From Balanoglossus misakiensis (Eukaryota > Hemichordata), in the NCBI GenBank assembly GCA_040954595.2, contig CM082588.2, positions 1,612,001 to 1,676,000 on the forward strand: a stretch of 64,000 nt of DNA, written 5' to 3'. The first letter of the stretch is position 1; each line of letters opens with the position of its first letter. Under the pieces are notes generated by a model. It was not told the origin of the DNA. It was given only the letters and a program-made list of their open reading frames with translations, and did not search any database. Shown piece by piece: positions 12,601 through 24,873 of this stretch. Both the position numbers and the translations under genes were made by a program.

Positions 12601-15327
12601 ACCGGTTTTGCAAACCGCCCATGCTCCCGAGCATCCTCCCCTTCAACGAAGATTATCGCCAGACACGTTAAGTACGCAGAGTACGCATAGTACCCAGAGT
12701 ACTCACAGTTCAACGCCTCGGTCCGAGTCACCAATATCGCAAAGCTACTCTCCGCTGTCTCTGACAGAGACAAACTCAACAACCTCTGACACTCCAAGCG
12801 AACCACCACCACCGTATGAATCGCATGTACACCATAAAATTGAATCTCCCGTACCAGAAAGGAAAAAGAAAAGAGACAACGAGGCTAGGGAGACGCGAAT
12901 CAAAGGTTTTTCGCCCCAAGCATACAAGTTCTACATGGAGCAACATGTAGAGAATGTTTTGAAATCTCACCACCAGAGGGTGCACCGACGGGTGCAACTA
13001 GAGACGGAAATGGCAAAGGTAGGACTCTCCGATGAAGCGCAGTTACAGATGAGAAAAATGCTTAGTCAGAAGGAATCCAATTACATACGACTCAAACGGG
13101 CGAAGATGGAAAGGGGAATGTTTAAAAAAATCGAGACGTTGGGTGTAGGGGCGTTTGGGGAAGTGACCTTGGCACAGAAAAGTGACACAAAGGCGCTGTA
13201 TGCCATGAAAACGCTTCGGAAATCGGACGTGCTGCGGCGGAACCAGGCAGCTCACGTGAAGGCCGAGAGAGATATTTTAGCAGAGGCCGATAATGAGTGG
13301 GTAGTCAAGCTGTACTACTCCTTCCAAGATAGGGACAATCTGTACTTTATCATGGACTATATCCCCGGCGGAGACTTGATGAGTTTACTGATCAAGAAGG
13401 GAGTCTTTATGGAAGATCTGGCCATGTTCTACATTGCCGAGTTGGTGTTGGCCATTGAGAGCGTCCACCGAATGGGATTCATTCACAGAGACATCAAGCC
13501 AGACAACATCCTGATTGACAAGGATGGTCACATCAAGCTGACAGATTTTGGCTTGTGCACTGGCTTCAGGTGGACACACGACTCCAAATACTACCAACAA
13601 GGTAAGAAAGCATGTAAATGTATCACCAGGGCACGTATCATTGTTTACAAAAGGGTCATGTGACCAGCTTTATTGGCAGACCCTGTCAGAAACTGTGGAC
13701 CATAGTACTGGTATATTTCAAGGTGTCTGACTGTGAAATCAAGCTACTAAAACACTAGGAATTTTTTACAGTATTTATGCACACACACCCACTGTGAAAA
13801 TGTCACCATCAGAACCCCCATTCCAAAGGTTGTTGAGTGTACACATAATGTGGAGGGTTATTACCCCGTGCTTGGGATCTCTGCCAGGATGGGTGGCATC
13901 AGATATCAGCCGAGTGGGGGGTCTGAGGTCATGAAGCTTTGAAGCACCATCAATCAAACTGATACAGTTCTGTCTTGATTATGAAATAATACTGCCTGGA
14001 CGATGTCAATCCCTCACCCCTGAGATGCATTCACGTATTGCATATCGGCAATTTGCATCCTCTTTCTTGTCATCACCAGGAGTACTGTCTGAAAAATTCT
14101 TATTTGAAGCTCATATTGATTCAGGTTTCATACGTTTGGAGTATAAAACTGGCTCGTGGTTGCCTCAGAATACATCATGACTGTATTTCTGTGTTTTTCA
14201 GATGGGCATGCCAGACAAGACAGTATGGACCCATCAGAGTGGGGAGAGAGTTATCGCTATCCTGATGTCAACATCAACAAGCCTCTAGAAAGGCGAAAAC
14301 TAAGACAACATAAACGATCCAAAGCCCACTCTCTTGTGGGTACACCCAATTATATTGCTCCAGAGGTTCTAATGAAAACAGGTAAACTTTATTTCAAACT
14401 GAATTTTGATCAATGGCAACATCCAACTACTATTCAGACAGATAACAGACAGGTGTACAGGATGAGGGAAAGAGAGAGAGCTGATTCTGTTTTTGTTTGA
14501 TTCCCCAGGCTATACACAGCAATGCGATTGGTGGAGTGTAGGCGTCATCTTGTATGAAATGCTTGTCGGACAACCACCATTCCTAGCTCCTACCCCAGCC
14601 GAAACACAACTCAAGGTAAACCCATTCAACATGTCTCCAGGTTGTTGCATAAACATGGGGGGAGGGTAGAGGGAGAAAAATTCTTATGTTCTTTCCTGTC
14701 TTTGTGGTTAATTCTCCAGTGGACTTACCCACTCCAAACCAAATGATAAGGTTACAAGGATTGTCCTGTGCCCCTCACTAAGTCTTGCCTAAGTCAGTAA
14801 CATAATGTTTGCCATATTCTGTGCAGGTGATCAACTGGGAAAGGTGCCTGCATATTCCCAAGGCAGCTAATCTGTCTCCGGAAGCTGAGCATCTAATCCT
14901 CAGTCTCTGTACCGGACCTGAGCAACGACTTGGAATCAATGGTGCTAAGGAAATCAAAACTCATCCATTCTTCCGAACTATTGATTGGGAATCGGGTCTA
15001 CGGAAGACGACCGCGCCGTATATCCCGAAGATCAGACATCCCACGGACACTTCAAACTTTGATCCGGTGTCTCCGGACAAGATCCGGAACAGCTCGGATG
15101 AGGACGACGACTGCGACAGTCAGTTCACGGACTTCTACGAGAATGGCAAGCACCCGTATGCGTTCTATGAGTTTACATTCCGACGTTTCTTCGACGACGG
15201 TGGTCATCCGCTGCCACTGTGCAACTCATTTGAAAGCGAGGAGGATGGACCCAGTCAGTCGAACAGCAGTAGTACAGATAGCACGCTAACTGGGAAAACG
15301 GAACGTGACAAACCAGTTTATGTGTAA
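5616..15327 (+). CDS. LATS1: Large tumor suppressor kinase, LATS1/2 ortholog (Hippo pathway)
   Basis: Six coding exons: 5616-5999, 9643-9778, 10920-13601, 14202-14381, 14509-14615 and 14827-15327, giving about 1329 residues (human LATS1 has 1130). It is the NDR-family Ser/Thr kinase that phosphorylates YAP/Yorkie in the Hippo pathway. Visible features in order: the conserved N-terminal RPKTFP and [11 protein letters not shown] block; a UBA domain near 117-155, split by intron 1; TPPP repeats; three PPxY motifs that bind WW domains (PPPTY ~482, PPPSY ~598, PPPPY ~803); a MOB1-binding helix; and the kinase domain from ~908 with [16 protein letters not shown] (~1029) and DFG. The activation segment HSLVGTPNY carries the phosphorylatable Ser. 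The hydrophobic motif is FTFRRFF (~1278). The C-terminus ends VYV, as in human LATS1. The start was chosen because the conserved N-terminal block follows it directly. This is a single copy predating the vertebrate LATS1/LATS2 split. Confidence 0.97.
6652..6689. repeat. (CAT)n microsatellite in LATS intron 1
   Basis: About twelve uninterrupted CAT/ATC triplets lie in the 3.6-kb first intron of LATS (6000-9642). I saw nothing else structured in that intron. Confidence 0.9.
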
Positions 15328-18039
15328 AAAAAAAAAACTACAAACCAATGAACAAACTGAGACACTCTGTTCAGATTCTAATCTGGCGTTCCATTTTGAA
15401 GAACATCAGCCATGTGTAAAACAGTCGGGTACACACAACCACAGACATGCAAACAGACACGCACACACCACACTCACCTTGACCCTTCAGCCCCCTGTAA
15501 GAAAAACTATTCATGAGATTGATACCATCACTGCAGATTACAGTCAGGTCAAACCATGTCTGTGAAAATGGGGGTTATACTAACCTGTGAGTGTGCACCA
15601 AGAAGGGCATATAACATTTCACTTTTCACTTTGTACCCGACTGGAACACTTTGGGATGTTCAACCATAAGGATTGTCAGTTAGAACTGGGCATTCAACCA
15701 ATTCTTTACAATAAAATGATGGACAAAATCAAATCCAAAAACGACACTAAGGAACATACAACAGTGATTTGGGGTAAAAGTTGTATGATGGACATCTCAA
15801 ATCCAGAGTTCTTTGCCAGCCCATACAAAATTCTAACAATTTCAACCAAAACCAGAACATGCTGAAAAATGTGGCAAGTTTGTGTAAAAATTCTTATTAA
15901 TATGATCTGAAATATAATATGAAATTGACACTGACAATCTAAATTGTGATGATGATTAATTTGATTAAATGCTGTGTAAATTCCGTTGTGCAAAGAATTC
16001 TGGGAAAATTACAGAAATTGGATGTTGTAGATAAAAGGGGTTGTGGGTAATATTTCTTGTTGTAAGTGAAAATTCTATGCTTTGTCAAAAGCTGGCCTTT
16101 TGGCATACAACCTGGATTGAAAAAATTTTGGCCAAGATTTGATGTATATTGGGGTAAAAGATTTCCAATATTTCCTCACGTTTCTTGAGGAAAATTCTGG
16201 CATATTTTTTTTTGCTGTCTGTGTGTATAAAGGAGTTTTATAATGATGTTCAAAAATTTGTGGGTCCAACATACAACTGTGTGTTGCTGGGTTTTAGGTT
16301 TAAGCCTTGTGGCCCTGTGGGTCTGTGCATAATAGTGCGTAACCATGGTTTCCCTATGGGTCAATTGGGCTGTACCACAGGGCAGTGGGGGTGAATAGGT
16401 GAGGATATGCTGTTGCTGCTCAGCAGAAAGATAATCCCCACCCCTATATTATATTGGAATATTCTGTATATAACAAAACTGTAAATACAAAATGCCCCAA
16501 GTGAGTATGGCAATGTTCAAGTGCTGGAGAGAAAAAAGGACACAAAGTGACGAAAATGTTCTCTATGTACCTTTAAAAAGGTTTCTGTTATGTCTGTTGA
16601 AAAAAAACCTTGCTGTCTGTTGATGAAAAAACAGGCTGTGAGCAGAAAAAAATATTTAGAAGAATTTAGCAAACCCTAGAAACCAGGAAAACAATTTATG
16701 CAAAAATTCACTAAAGCCTATAGAATATCTAAAAAGTTATATATTTTCTTGAGCAGTGGGAGGCATTGATGTTGAAGCCAGAAATGGAACTACCGGTACA
16801 TGCTGAAAATCAAGCCACATAAATCATGTATATGCAGCCATCTCTCAAGCTGAGACTAGCCTGTATTTGGACAAAATTTAGCATAGAAAAGAATGTGATT
16901 CAAAAGTAGAATTTATGTAGTTAAGTTTGGGGCAAACAGGGTATGCTTTGTGTAAAGTGTGTCTGCCTGTTCTCCATCAAATTTATTTGTACTTTTTTTT
17001 TTCATGTACTTCAAAAAATGTTCAGAGATTTTTTTTTTGTAAAAAGAAAAGAGACTTGTAGACATTTTACACTTCACAAATACTTGCATTAAAGCGTCAT
17101 TGCAAAGCTGAACCTCCCCACGGTCACCATAAAAGAGCTGTTGCATCATTCATTTTCTTTACAAATGCAGCATACCAAGAAAGGGCTCTCCAATTTGAAG
17201 AACTGTTCCTGCAGACGCGAGAATCACCATCGCCTTTCTGTTAGTGCCACTAGCAGATTCTGCAAAGACCTATACTGGAACATGTCTGCGACCTTTACTT
17301 GACATTGGTTTGCCCTTCATGCAAGTCAGGTTGACCCACAATCCGCAAAAGAGATGCCTGGATATAAATATAGCAGTGAATCATGGACCAAGGATGCACT
17401 GTTGCTATTCAGTGCAATGTTTATGGGAATATCATGCATTCTTAGCAACCCATCTCTGCGTGCTTACTGATCTCACTGTAATGTTATGTGGTGCATGCCA
17501 CTGAATTTTTCAGTCGGACTGCCACTGCAGTACTTCTGAATTCTTTGGGTGAAAGAATGATGTTTTAAAACACTATCAAGCTGACAATTTATTTAAAACC
17601 ACCTTATAGACAGTACACAAATTTCAGTTGAAAAGAACAGAGAACAACATACTTCCATTGAGACACTATTTAATAACTTGTTGGCTGTCTTCTCCTTTAA
17701 TGACATAAGAAACAAACAATTTAAGTTGTAAAGCAAGCAGACAATAATTTATTTAAAACATGTTTAACATCGAAAAGTATGGTACAAAACTTTCCAAACA
17801 GTTGATCGATATGTGATAGTGACTAAAAATATCCGTGCTTAAACATTGGGGCGCTGTTTCACAAACGATACTAGGTTCGCCACCAAGTGTTTTATAATGG
17901 TACTTCTTTTGTTTTACACGAACACACAACAAAATACATGTACTTTCACTACATTTCACCTGAAAGTCTTTAAGACTTTCATGTATCACACAGAAACTAT
18001 AAAAGAGTTTAAGGCTTTTTTTTTATCAACAATCCTTCA
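15328..18039. other. Tail-to-tail 3' regions of LATS and NDUFAF4
   Basis: The region is AT-rich with no supported gene. A plus-strand AATAAA at 15710-15715 could end LATS transcripts, and longer forms are possible. A minus-strand AATAAA (TTTATT on the plus strand, 17748-17753) fits the end of NDUFAF4. Short open frames here lack homology and coding bias. Confidence 0.6.
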
Positions 18040-18978
18040 TCATGATTCAATACGACGGATTTCTTCTGGCGGTCCAATCTTGACAAGTCTAAAGGTACTG
18101 AAGTATTCTACAACATTTTTGGTGTCTTCAAAACTCAGATGATATTCTTCTGCAAGTTTCTCTGCCGTGTATTGCTGTTGAAAAAACAAGATGCATATTT
18201 TTAACCAGTGGGAGTTACTGCCTCAACTTGATCTAGATTTGTTCATGTCACTGTATGTATATCAGTCAGTCTGTCTCTCCATGTGATTTGTTATGTTACA
18301 CACACAGCTCTGTTGGATGGTGAGAATAGGGTTTTCCAGCATACTAGACCAGAGAACAGCAGAATAACTCACATCAGGACTTTTCTTGTGTTTCGATAAC
18401 AATTCCAATGTCATGGGCACGGAGAGCCTTCCTTCTGGAACAACATCTGGAGCGTCCAAGGAATCAAGGAAATCAAACTTCTTTGTGCTCTGAGGTAGAT
18501 GTCTTGTGCTCTGCTTTAATTTCTGTCGGCAACAGGAAGAATATGTTTAATGAAATGCAGTTTTCTTGAAGTTCCTAGTCTAGGAAAACATCCTTGCACA
18601 TGTACATCCAGGAGTTCTTTACACAAGTACTCAAACTACTTACTTGATCGGAGATCACTGGATCAGTAGACTCCACCCTGACTTGTTTGAGAAATTTGTC
18701 AAGCTTTTCATGCTTTGTGCTGATGTCTTGTGCTACCTCTGGAGTACCTGAAATCAGTATGAAAAGGATCGTATTATCCAGCAATCCCACAACATGGAAT
18801 GGACCACCGGATACGAGTGATCGATTTCCAACGTGAACTTACTTCGAATGAATTCATCGATCTGTTTCGCCTCTGATGGGTATCTTGGAGCAGGCGTAGG
18901 TTTCTCTTTCTCTATATATCGATGTGCTCTGCTCTCAATGTTGATATTTCGTACGGCACGCGCTATTCTCGCACCCAT
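18040..18978 (-). CDS. NDUFAF4: NADH dehydrogenase complex I assembly factor 4
   Basis: Four exons in transcript order: 18978-18843, 18747-18644, 18522-18373 and 18174-18040. They give 174 residues; human NDUFAF4 has 175. The protein assists assembly of mitochondrial respiratory complex I. Recognition rests on several blocks: the start MGARIARAVRNINIESRAHR, matching the human MGAxxxRxxRNxNxENRA pattern; APRYPS; KHEKLDKFLKQVRVESTDPV; LSVPMTLELLSKHK; and the C-terminal FSTFRLVKIGPPEE. All junctions are GT/AG and in phase. It shares a 143-bp head-to-head interval with NUP43, so a common promoter is likely. Confidence 0.95.
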
Positions 18979-19121
18979 GACTTTAATTTCACTGGTCCAT
19001 CGATCAGCTGGTTGAGTAACGTGTGGTAATTAGCGCCCTCAACGTAGTGTCCACAAGGTCAATGCTGGGTCAATGCAACTTCCCAGTTCCCGGATGTTCC
19101 CGCCATGTGCCAAATTTCAAA
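18979..19121. promoter_or_regulatory. Bidirectional promoter region of NDUFAF4 and NUP43
   Basis: Only 143 bp separate the two divergent start codons. The interval has no TATA box, and the NUP43 start lies inside AAAATGGCGGAT, a YY1-like context. Shared promoter use is inferred from this geometry. Confidence 0.65.
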
Positions 19122-21661
19122 ATGGCGGATCCGGTCGTGAAATTTGTGTCACAGAAAATCAGTAAGATTAGGTGGCGACCCAGAGCTCAACAAGGACTGC
19201 AAGCGTCTGATGTGTTTGCTTCAGGTAGTTGGGACGACGAGGTAAGGTCGATAATATAATAAGGTGTTTTCTTATGTGTCGTGAAGTGTCTACTGCAGGC
19301 GCTGTGGATCTCAGATGCTCAGATCTTGGAAACCGCTATGTACACACACTACTTCAATATTGGGTGTACACATGTAAAGAAGATGTGTGGCCAAAATCTA
19401 GACACCACATCTTTTTCTGTGTGTCCAAGTTTAATGTATATCGTCTTGTTCTATTTATATTGTCAAAGTAGCCGTGATGAACACATTTCTGTCATATTTT
19501 TCCTCGACAGTAGAGTCGTGACACACCTTCACCTTTCCTTTCAGAGTTCCTTGACCTCTGACCTTCTATGGGACATTATATACATTGTAATATTTGTTAC
19601 AGGAAAATAAAATAGCTATTTGGAAATGTCCAGAAACACGTGTGCCTAGTGATTCGAAAGAACAGGCTGTGGACCAATTGGAACCAGAGTTACTTTGTGA
19701 AAGCAGACATGTTGGCGATGTTACTGACCTCAAGGTGAGTGATTTGTACCCAGAAAGATTAGAGCCTGACTCCCAATAGAATCAACATACACAGTACCAT
19801 GCTTACCTATTCACTTGACAACAATGCGTAAAACATTTACCTGTTGATTTGTATTTCAGTACATAGACAGTGAACGTCTGATAGGAGCATCTTCGACAGG
19901 GACAGTGACAGTCTACAGATACCATGAACATGCCAAGGTGGGTTAGTTTATAAATATTTTTTTTTATAAGACAGTTCTTAGATTACTCGCACAATCTCGT
20001 GCAATTTCAGAAATTCTACTAAGCTGATGTTATCAATAGAACTAAGAATCATTCTGTGGTGTTTTTTCTTTTTTTTTTGGCAGACTTTATCAGTTCATAA
20101 TAACTGGGACAGTGTGCACCATCATCCAAGTGGTAAAAGCTGTCCATGTACGTGTGTGGCAGTCAATACACCAGATGTAGTCACAGTGGGTGAAGATGGT
20201 AGAATACATGTACTTAGATTAGACCAAAGACATCCTGTTAGAACAATTGGTAAGTCTCATGCAAGTACTTTAACCCTTTCACCCCCAGTATCCTCTTTAG
20301 TGGTCTAACCTAACCATAGAAAATAATTGGTTTGGATTGAACACACACTGATCAGCCAGATGTATATCTCTTGTTTTGCAGATGATGCAGATAGTTGTAC
20401 AATACATGCAGTTTGTTATTTAAAGCAATATGAAGTTATTACAGTCAACTCAACGGGTCAACTGAAAATCTGGGACCTAAGGCAGCCCACTTCACAACCT
20501 AGCAGATCTTTTATACTGTAAGTTAAAAAAATCATTGTTAGACCATTTCGTTTGTTTTACTGAGACTAGTTTTGTCAGCAGACTGGCTGGGTGGTAGACC
20601 GTGTGGTGTTAACAAAAATATTCATTTTATTATAAAGAAGAATTATTGTCTTTATTTTCAGTACCGGGGAAAGAATTCCTTTACACTGTATAGATAAGCA
20701 TCCAAACCAACCTCACATTGTAGCTACAGGGGGTGAGGATGGTGTATTAACAATATGGGACATGAGGCAAGATAGGTTTCCAGTTACTCTGCTAGATGCT
20801 CACAGTACTAACAGTAAGTTGACTTCTATATAACTACCACAGTTTACTCTTTGTGAGTTGGTAAGATTTGCTGAATTGTTATATGCTTTTCATATCAATA
20901 ACTTGATATTCTACTTTCATCGTTTTTGTCTTGCAGTGTGGGAGGTGAAGTTCCATCCGTCAAATCCGAATCACTTATTTACATGTTCTGAAGATGGTTC
21001 CGTATGGCACTGGGATAACAACACTTCATCTCAGGTTTCCATGTCAACGCAGCTGTCCACTTCCTTGGTAGCTGGTTCAGGTAGCCTCAATGGTACTTTC
21101 ATCTTTGATTTCATCTTGTGTAGCATGAGATGCTGTCTTAGTGCCCTAGAACCCACAACAGAACATTGATAATTCCTGCCAATCTGTACTGTTACCTCTA
21201 ATTTGCAACTTCAGTAACGTACATTGTAGACAAACCTTTACAAAGTTGGCCATCGTCAGCATGTTGAACATATCACCAGCAAGTGCCCAAATGCACTGGT
21301 ATCACAATTATTATTTCATACTCAAGATACTGACTTAGTATAATCAGTCGTGCTGTCTGAAATATCTTTGCATGCATTTGGAGACTGACCAAGCTTATCT
21401 GTTGCAGGTGTAGGCACAGGAGGAGGTCACTTGTCATCAGCGTCAAGGGGACTAGGATTGCCCAGTAGTCAGCCAAGTCCAACGGGTGTGTCCAGCCCCT
21501 GGCTCAGTAGCGATGCCACATCTCAGAGAAACATGGACATCACCACACTTCTGCCTCATAACAAAATGCCTGTCAATACACTTGATGTTGAAAATGACTG
21601 TCTTCTGTGTGGAACTGATGGCGAGGCAATATACATGGTGAGGAATCTGACAATTCGGTAA
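19122..21661 (+). CDS. NUP43: Nucleoporin Nup43 (WD-repeat subunit of the Nup107-160 complex)
   Basis: Eight coding exons: 19122-19241, 19603-19734, 19860-19937, 20084-20249, 20382-20517, 20662-20813, 20937-21080 and 21408-21661. They give 393 residues; human NUP43 has 380. Nup43 is a seven-bladed beta-propeller in the Y-complex of the nuclear pore, also found at kinetochores. Diagnostic stretches are KFVSQKISKIRWRP near the start, VTVGEDGRI, VNSTGQLKIWDLRQP, HIVATGGEDGVLTIWDMRQ, WEVKFHPSNPNHLFTCSEDG, and the C-terminal block with SSPWLSSD and VNTLDVENDCLLCGTDGEAI. The chosen Met is the first residue of the conserved N-terminus; the frame stays open upstream but without homology. AATAAA at 22458-22463 is the likely poly(A) signal. 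Confidence 0.97.
20270..20340 (+). repeat. Intronic palindromic repeat element, copy A (NUP43 intron 4)
   Basis: Starts TTTAACCCTTTCACCCCCAG and continues with TCCTCT...GTGGTCTAACC...CCATAG. It is related to copies in MATCAP, KIAA0930 (two) and RMI1 introns. It fills much of a 132-bp intron. Confidence 0.65.
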
Positions 21662-22483
21662 CGCAGGAAGATGTCTCTACCAAGGTGTGGAATTGCCAAC
21701 GGTCAAGAAACTGGATAAAGACATGTGTCCGAGCCTAAGTTCCTGTGGGCCAGAAATAAGGACATGAACTTGTGTCCAAGCCAAACTGCGTCACCTTGAT
21801 GGGGAGGGTGTTTTATTTTTGGCATTACATGTTGTATAGTGCAATTTTTTGTTAATATCTGAGTTTCCTCTGCCAGAGATTGGTTGAAACCCCTGTGACA
21901 TTTATAGAGCCAATAAGATTCATCTGCCAAGCCACCAGCGAAGAACAAATTTAGGCTGCCCCAACAAACTGAACAAATAGCCCCAGAGAGTGTAAACAAA
22001 AAGCATCACTGCCATTCATGGAATTTATTTCTACAAAGTTGAATGAAAATAAGAATTCTCTTTTGTCAAGGAACACTTTGTTAGTCCCATTGTCACCCGA
22101 TGTAATCCCAGATATTTTTCGATACTTTTGTACTTATTTGTCAAGGATTGCCACAATAATCAGGCTGGTTAATATGTATGTTTTTTAATATACCATTCAC
22201 TACAACATTCGATTTTCTTTTATCTGCAACAAAGATGGCTATACTGTACATTGTATGTGCTGAATACGTGTGTTGAAATCTTGTCCTGTGTTACATATTT
22301 AGTTTTTCTGTAAAGACACAACCCAGGGATATGTCACTATAAATCTTGAATTAAAACTCAGGCAATCATATCAAGCCCATTATCAAAGTAAACTTTGTCT
22401 CGCTCAGTTTCCTTTTATTGTGTATGCTCTGGCCCCATTGGCAGTGATAACTGTCGAAATAAATCTTATAACAGGTAGACTCT
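21662..22483. other. Convergent 3' regions of NUP43 and EEF1AKMT1
   Basis: No gene is supported. The NUP43 poly(A) signal is at 22458-22463 (+). The EEF1AKMT1 signal is TTTATT on the plus strand at 22414-22419. The two signals lie past each other, so the 3' UTRs probably overlap by several tens of bases. Confidence 0.6.
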
Positions 22484-23515
22484 TCATCCTTCAGCATCAA
22501 GTCTTGTTTTGTAATTTGCATAACATTTAAACTCGTTGGCTAAATTTTTGGTATGCTTCGGTTGAAATTTACACACAGTCACACCAAGAACTTCCTGCGC
22601 AATTTCTTCCATTACTGCACCTAGTACAAAATAAAACAGACAATAAGAACTTTTGAGTTCAATTTCCTTTACAGCTGCCCTCATAGTTCATGCACATGAA
22701 TGAAAGAATGAATGGCTTTCTGCCCTGTGAGGGCGTCATTGTGAAAATGCATCCATTCCCACATAATATACACACCTGTACACAGCAAGATCTTGTCCTT
22801 GGTTAAGAATTTCACAGTCTCTGCTGTTTTCCTCAAACATTCCTCCGAAAGAAACGGCGGATCAGCGACCACGATATCAAAGGAATGCGACCCTATGGAT
22901 TCAGGCAGTTCAAGTGGTGCATTGTAATCATAGTAGACAAAATCCTGCGCGTAGATCTGAAATCTTGGGTCGTATTCCAGTAGAGTTGTTGTGCATGTGC
23001 TGGGTTTCAGCTCTCTTAGTTTTTGGTACAGTGTTGGTGATGATAGACAACATATCCTGTGGGTGATAAGCAGAAACAATGTCAAAGTTAAAACTTTAGA
23101 TCTTATATGTTTAAATCAAGGTTCAAAGGATGCATGCATGCACTTTCTCACCTCCCGGATGCTCCTGCAACACTCAGGGCTTCTTTTGCAAGAGCTGTGG
23201 CAGTTTCTTCATCATACCAGAACTGAGATAGTTGCTATGGAGACAAAAAATCAAAAACACATCAACGCGCAACACTGCAGTAGCAATATTTGGCACGGAG
23301 AAAAGAGACATGGATGCATGTGATTTCTGAGTGTGAGAGTTTCAGTAGAGCGAACTCACCCAGTCTTCATCAATGATGCCAGTTCCTTCCACAACCTTCC
23401 CAGACTGCATTTCAGCAAGCCGCTGCTCTTTCACTTCCTGTTCAGCATAGAAGGACTGCAAAGCAGCCAATGTATCTGCTGGCAGCTGAGGTACATCATC
23501 ATCAGAATCAGACAT
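22484..23515 (-). CDS. EEF1AKMT1: eEF1A lysine methyltransferase 1 (N6AMT2 family)
   Basis: Four exons in transcript order: 23515-23360, 23234-23152, 23056-22776 and 22620-22484. They give 218 residues; the human protein has 214. This SAM-dependent methyltransferase modifies a lysine of translation elongation factor eEF1A (Lys79 in human). The acidic N-terminus [11 protein letters not shown] and [11 protein letters not shown] match the family. [21 protein letters not shown] and [14 protein letters not shown] follow. The catalytic motif of this Rossmann class is [20 protein letters not shown], followed by ILLCTGAVMEE and [16 protein letters not shown]. Introns are GT/AG in phases that restore the conserved frame. 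It is head to head with the MATCAP gene and tail to tail with NUP43. Confidence 0.96.
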
Positions 23516-24873
23516 TTTGGATATTGTTTTCAGACAGACTCTGGGGATAAGTACAAAATCAAAAGAGTAGTTGACATCAACAGAAAATTGCATAAGAAAT
23601 TCTTCTTTACATGTTATATCAGGCTACAGTCAGTGGATTCCAGAGCCTGCGTTTACTACATTGTACTACCATGTACCACAGTCAAGTACATTGTTAAAAT
23701 CATGCGATCGTGCTTGTAATGTTTTGGTTCTTATATTTCCTTGTCTGTTATACACTGTGAGTAAACAATAATCATGAAACACTTGTCACAATACCCTATG
23801 GCTGGCTGTCGTGTCAATTACTCACCGATTTCATACATGTGTTGATTGCACCATGTGTTTCTTTCGCACCAGAAGATATCGGTGTCAAAGGTTCATACGC
23901 ATGCTCAGTTCACTTAGTTACAAAATGGCGTCCCTTGTTGCGTAAGGTTGCTGGCTGGCTGGGGCGGGGAGATAAAAAAGTTTGGAGACGGTGTTCTGCG
24001 GTGTAATTCTCGTCAACTCGGGAACAATACTGCTGCTACAGGAGACAATAAGTAAGGGTTCGTTTTCATCTTCTAAAGAACGTGAATTAATCTTTCAGTT
24101 AATCTCTAGTCGCGTCGGGCGTGCGTGCGTACGGTACCTCTCTTACGAACGCGAGGGGGCTGGGCTCCAAGCACCAGCTGTCAAATTTTGTACACACTGA
24201 TTCAGGAGAGGCGGTCTTCAATAAGTATATCAACAAACCCCGCTGGCCTTGTGTGGCCACTTTGCCTACGTCACTGAGTGAGATAACTAGCTAGAACCGT
24301 ACATATACATGTAGTCTACTGGAGTAGTGTCTGTGATGTTTATTTCCTGCATGTAATGCACCTGGTGAAAATTTAAAGGGACTCAACAACCGGGACCGTG
24401 GTGTGAGTGTGGAGACATACAAGAGCCCATTCCTCTGAAGACACAAGTTTCATTTTAGGGGTGATCAGTATGGATGTTGCCTTGTTGGTATAATGTGAGC
24501 ACATTAAATAATTGTAGACATAGTTTTTAGTACTATAGTAGTGTACTAGCGTTTGTTGTTATTGTCAAGTATGTATTCACAAATTATTGATTTTTAAACA
24601 GTATTTTCTCCACAGCTAAATTATACATTCGTTTGCCTTTTAACATGTCTGACAGCTGTACTGTAATAAAAGTTCAGTGAAATATACATTGTATTTGTAT
24701 TCAGGCAAATGTTGTATTGTTATTGCAGGAAAATATTTTTTTAGACAAGTTGAAAATACTAGTATTGATTATGGCATTTTCTTTTTTTCAAACCAGATCA
24801 AACCAATCATGTGCTGTATAAATTAAAAATACCTGTGAGTCAGGAAAGTAACCTTGGGGGAAATAAAGCAATC
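23516..24873. promoter_or_regulatory. Divergent promoter of EEF1AKMT1/MATCAP plus MATCAP 5' leader
   Basis: A CpG-containing segment around 23860-24180 probably carries both starts; AAAATGGCGTCC near 23922 is YY1-like. A good donor, AATAA|GTAAGG, follows 24051. It can join the acceptor before 24797, making 23940-24051 a likely leader exon of MATCAP. The remaining DNA to 24796 is AT-rich and would be its first intron. Confidence 0.55.
23618..23651. repeat. Degenerate half copy of a fold-back element
   Basis: ATCAGGCTACAGTCAGTGG continuing into ATTCCAGAGCCTG closely resembles the loop and right arm of the hairpin at 32841-32916. The left arm is missing. Confidence 0.5.

Noticed and set aside
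23925-23941. ATG in AAAATGGCGTCCC as a coding start for MATCAP
   Set aside because: Splicing its donor (GC|GTAAGG) to the acceptor at 24797 gives an early stop; the motif is better read as a YY1-like promoter site.
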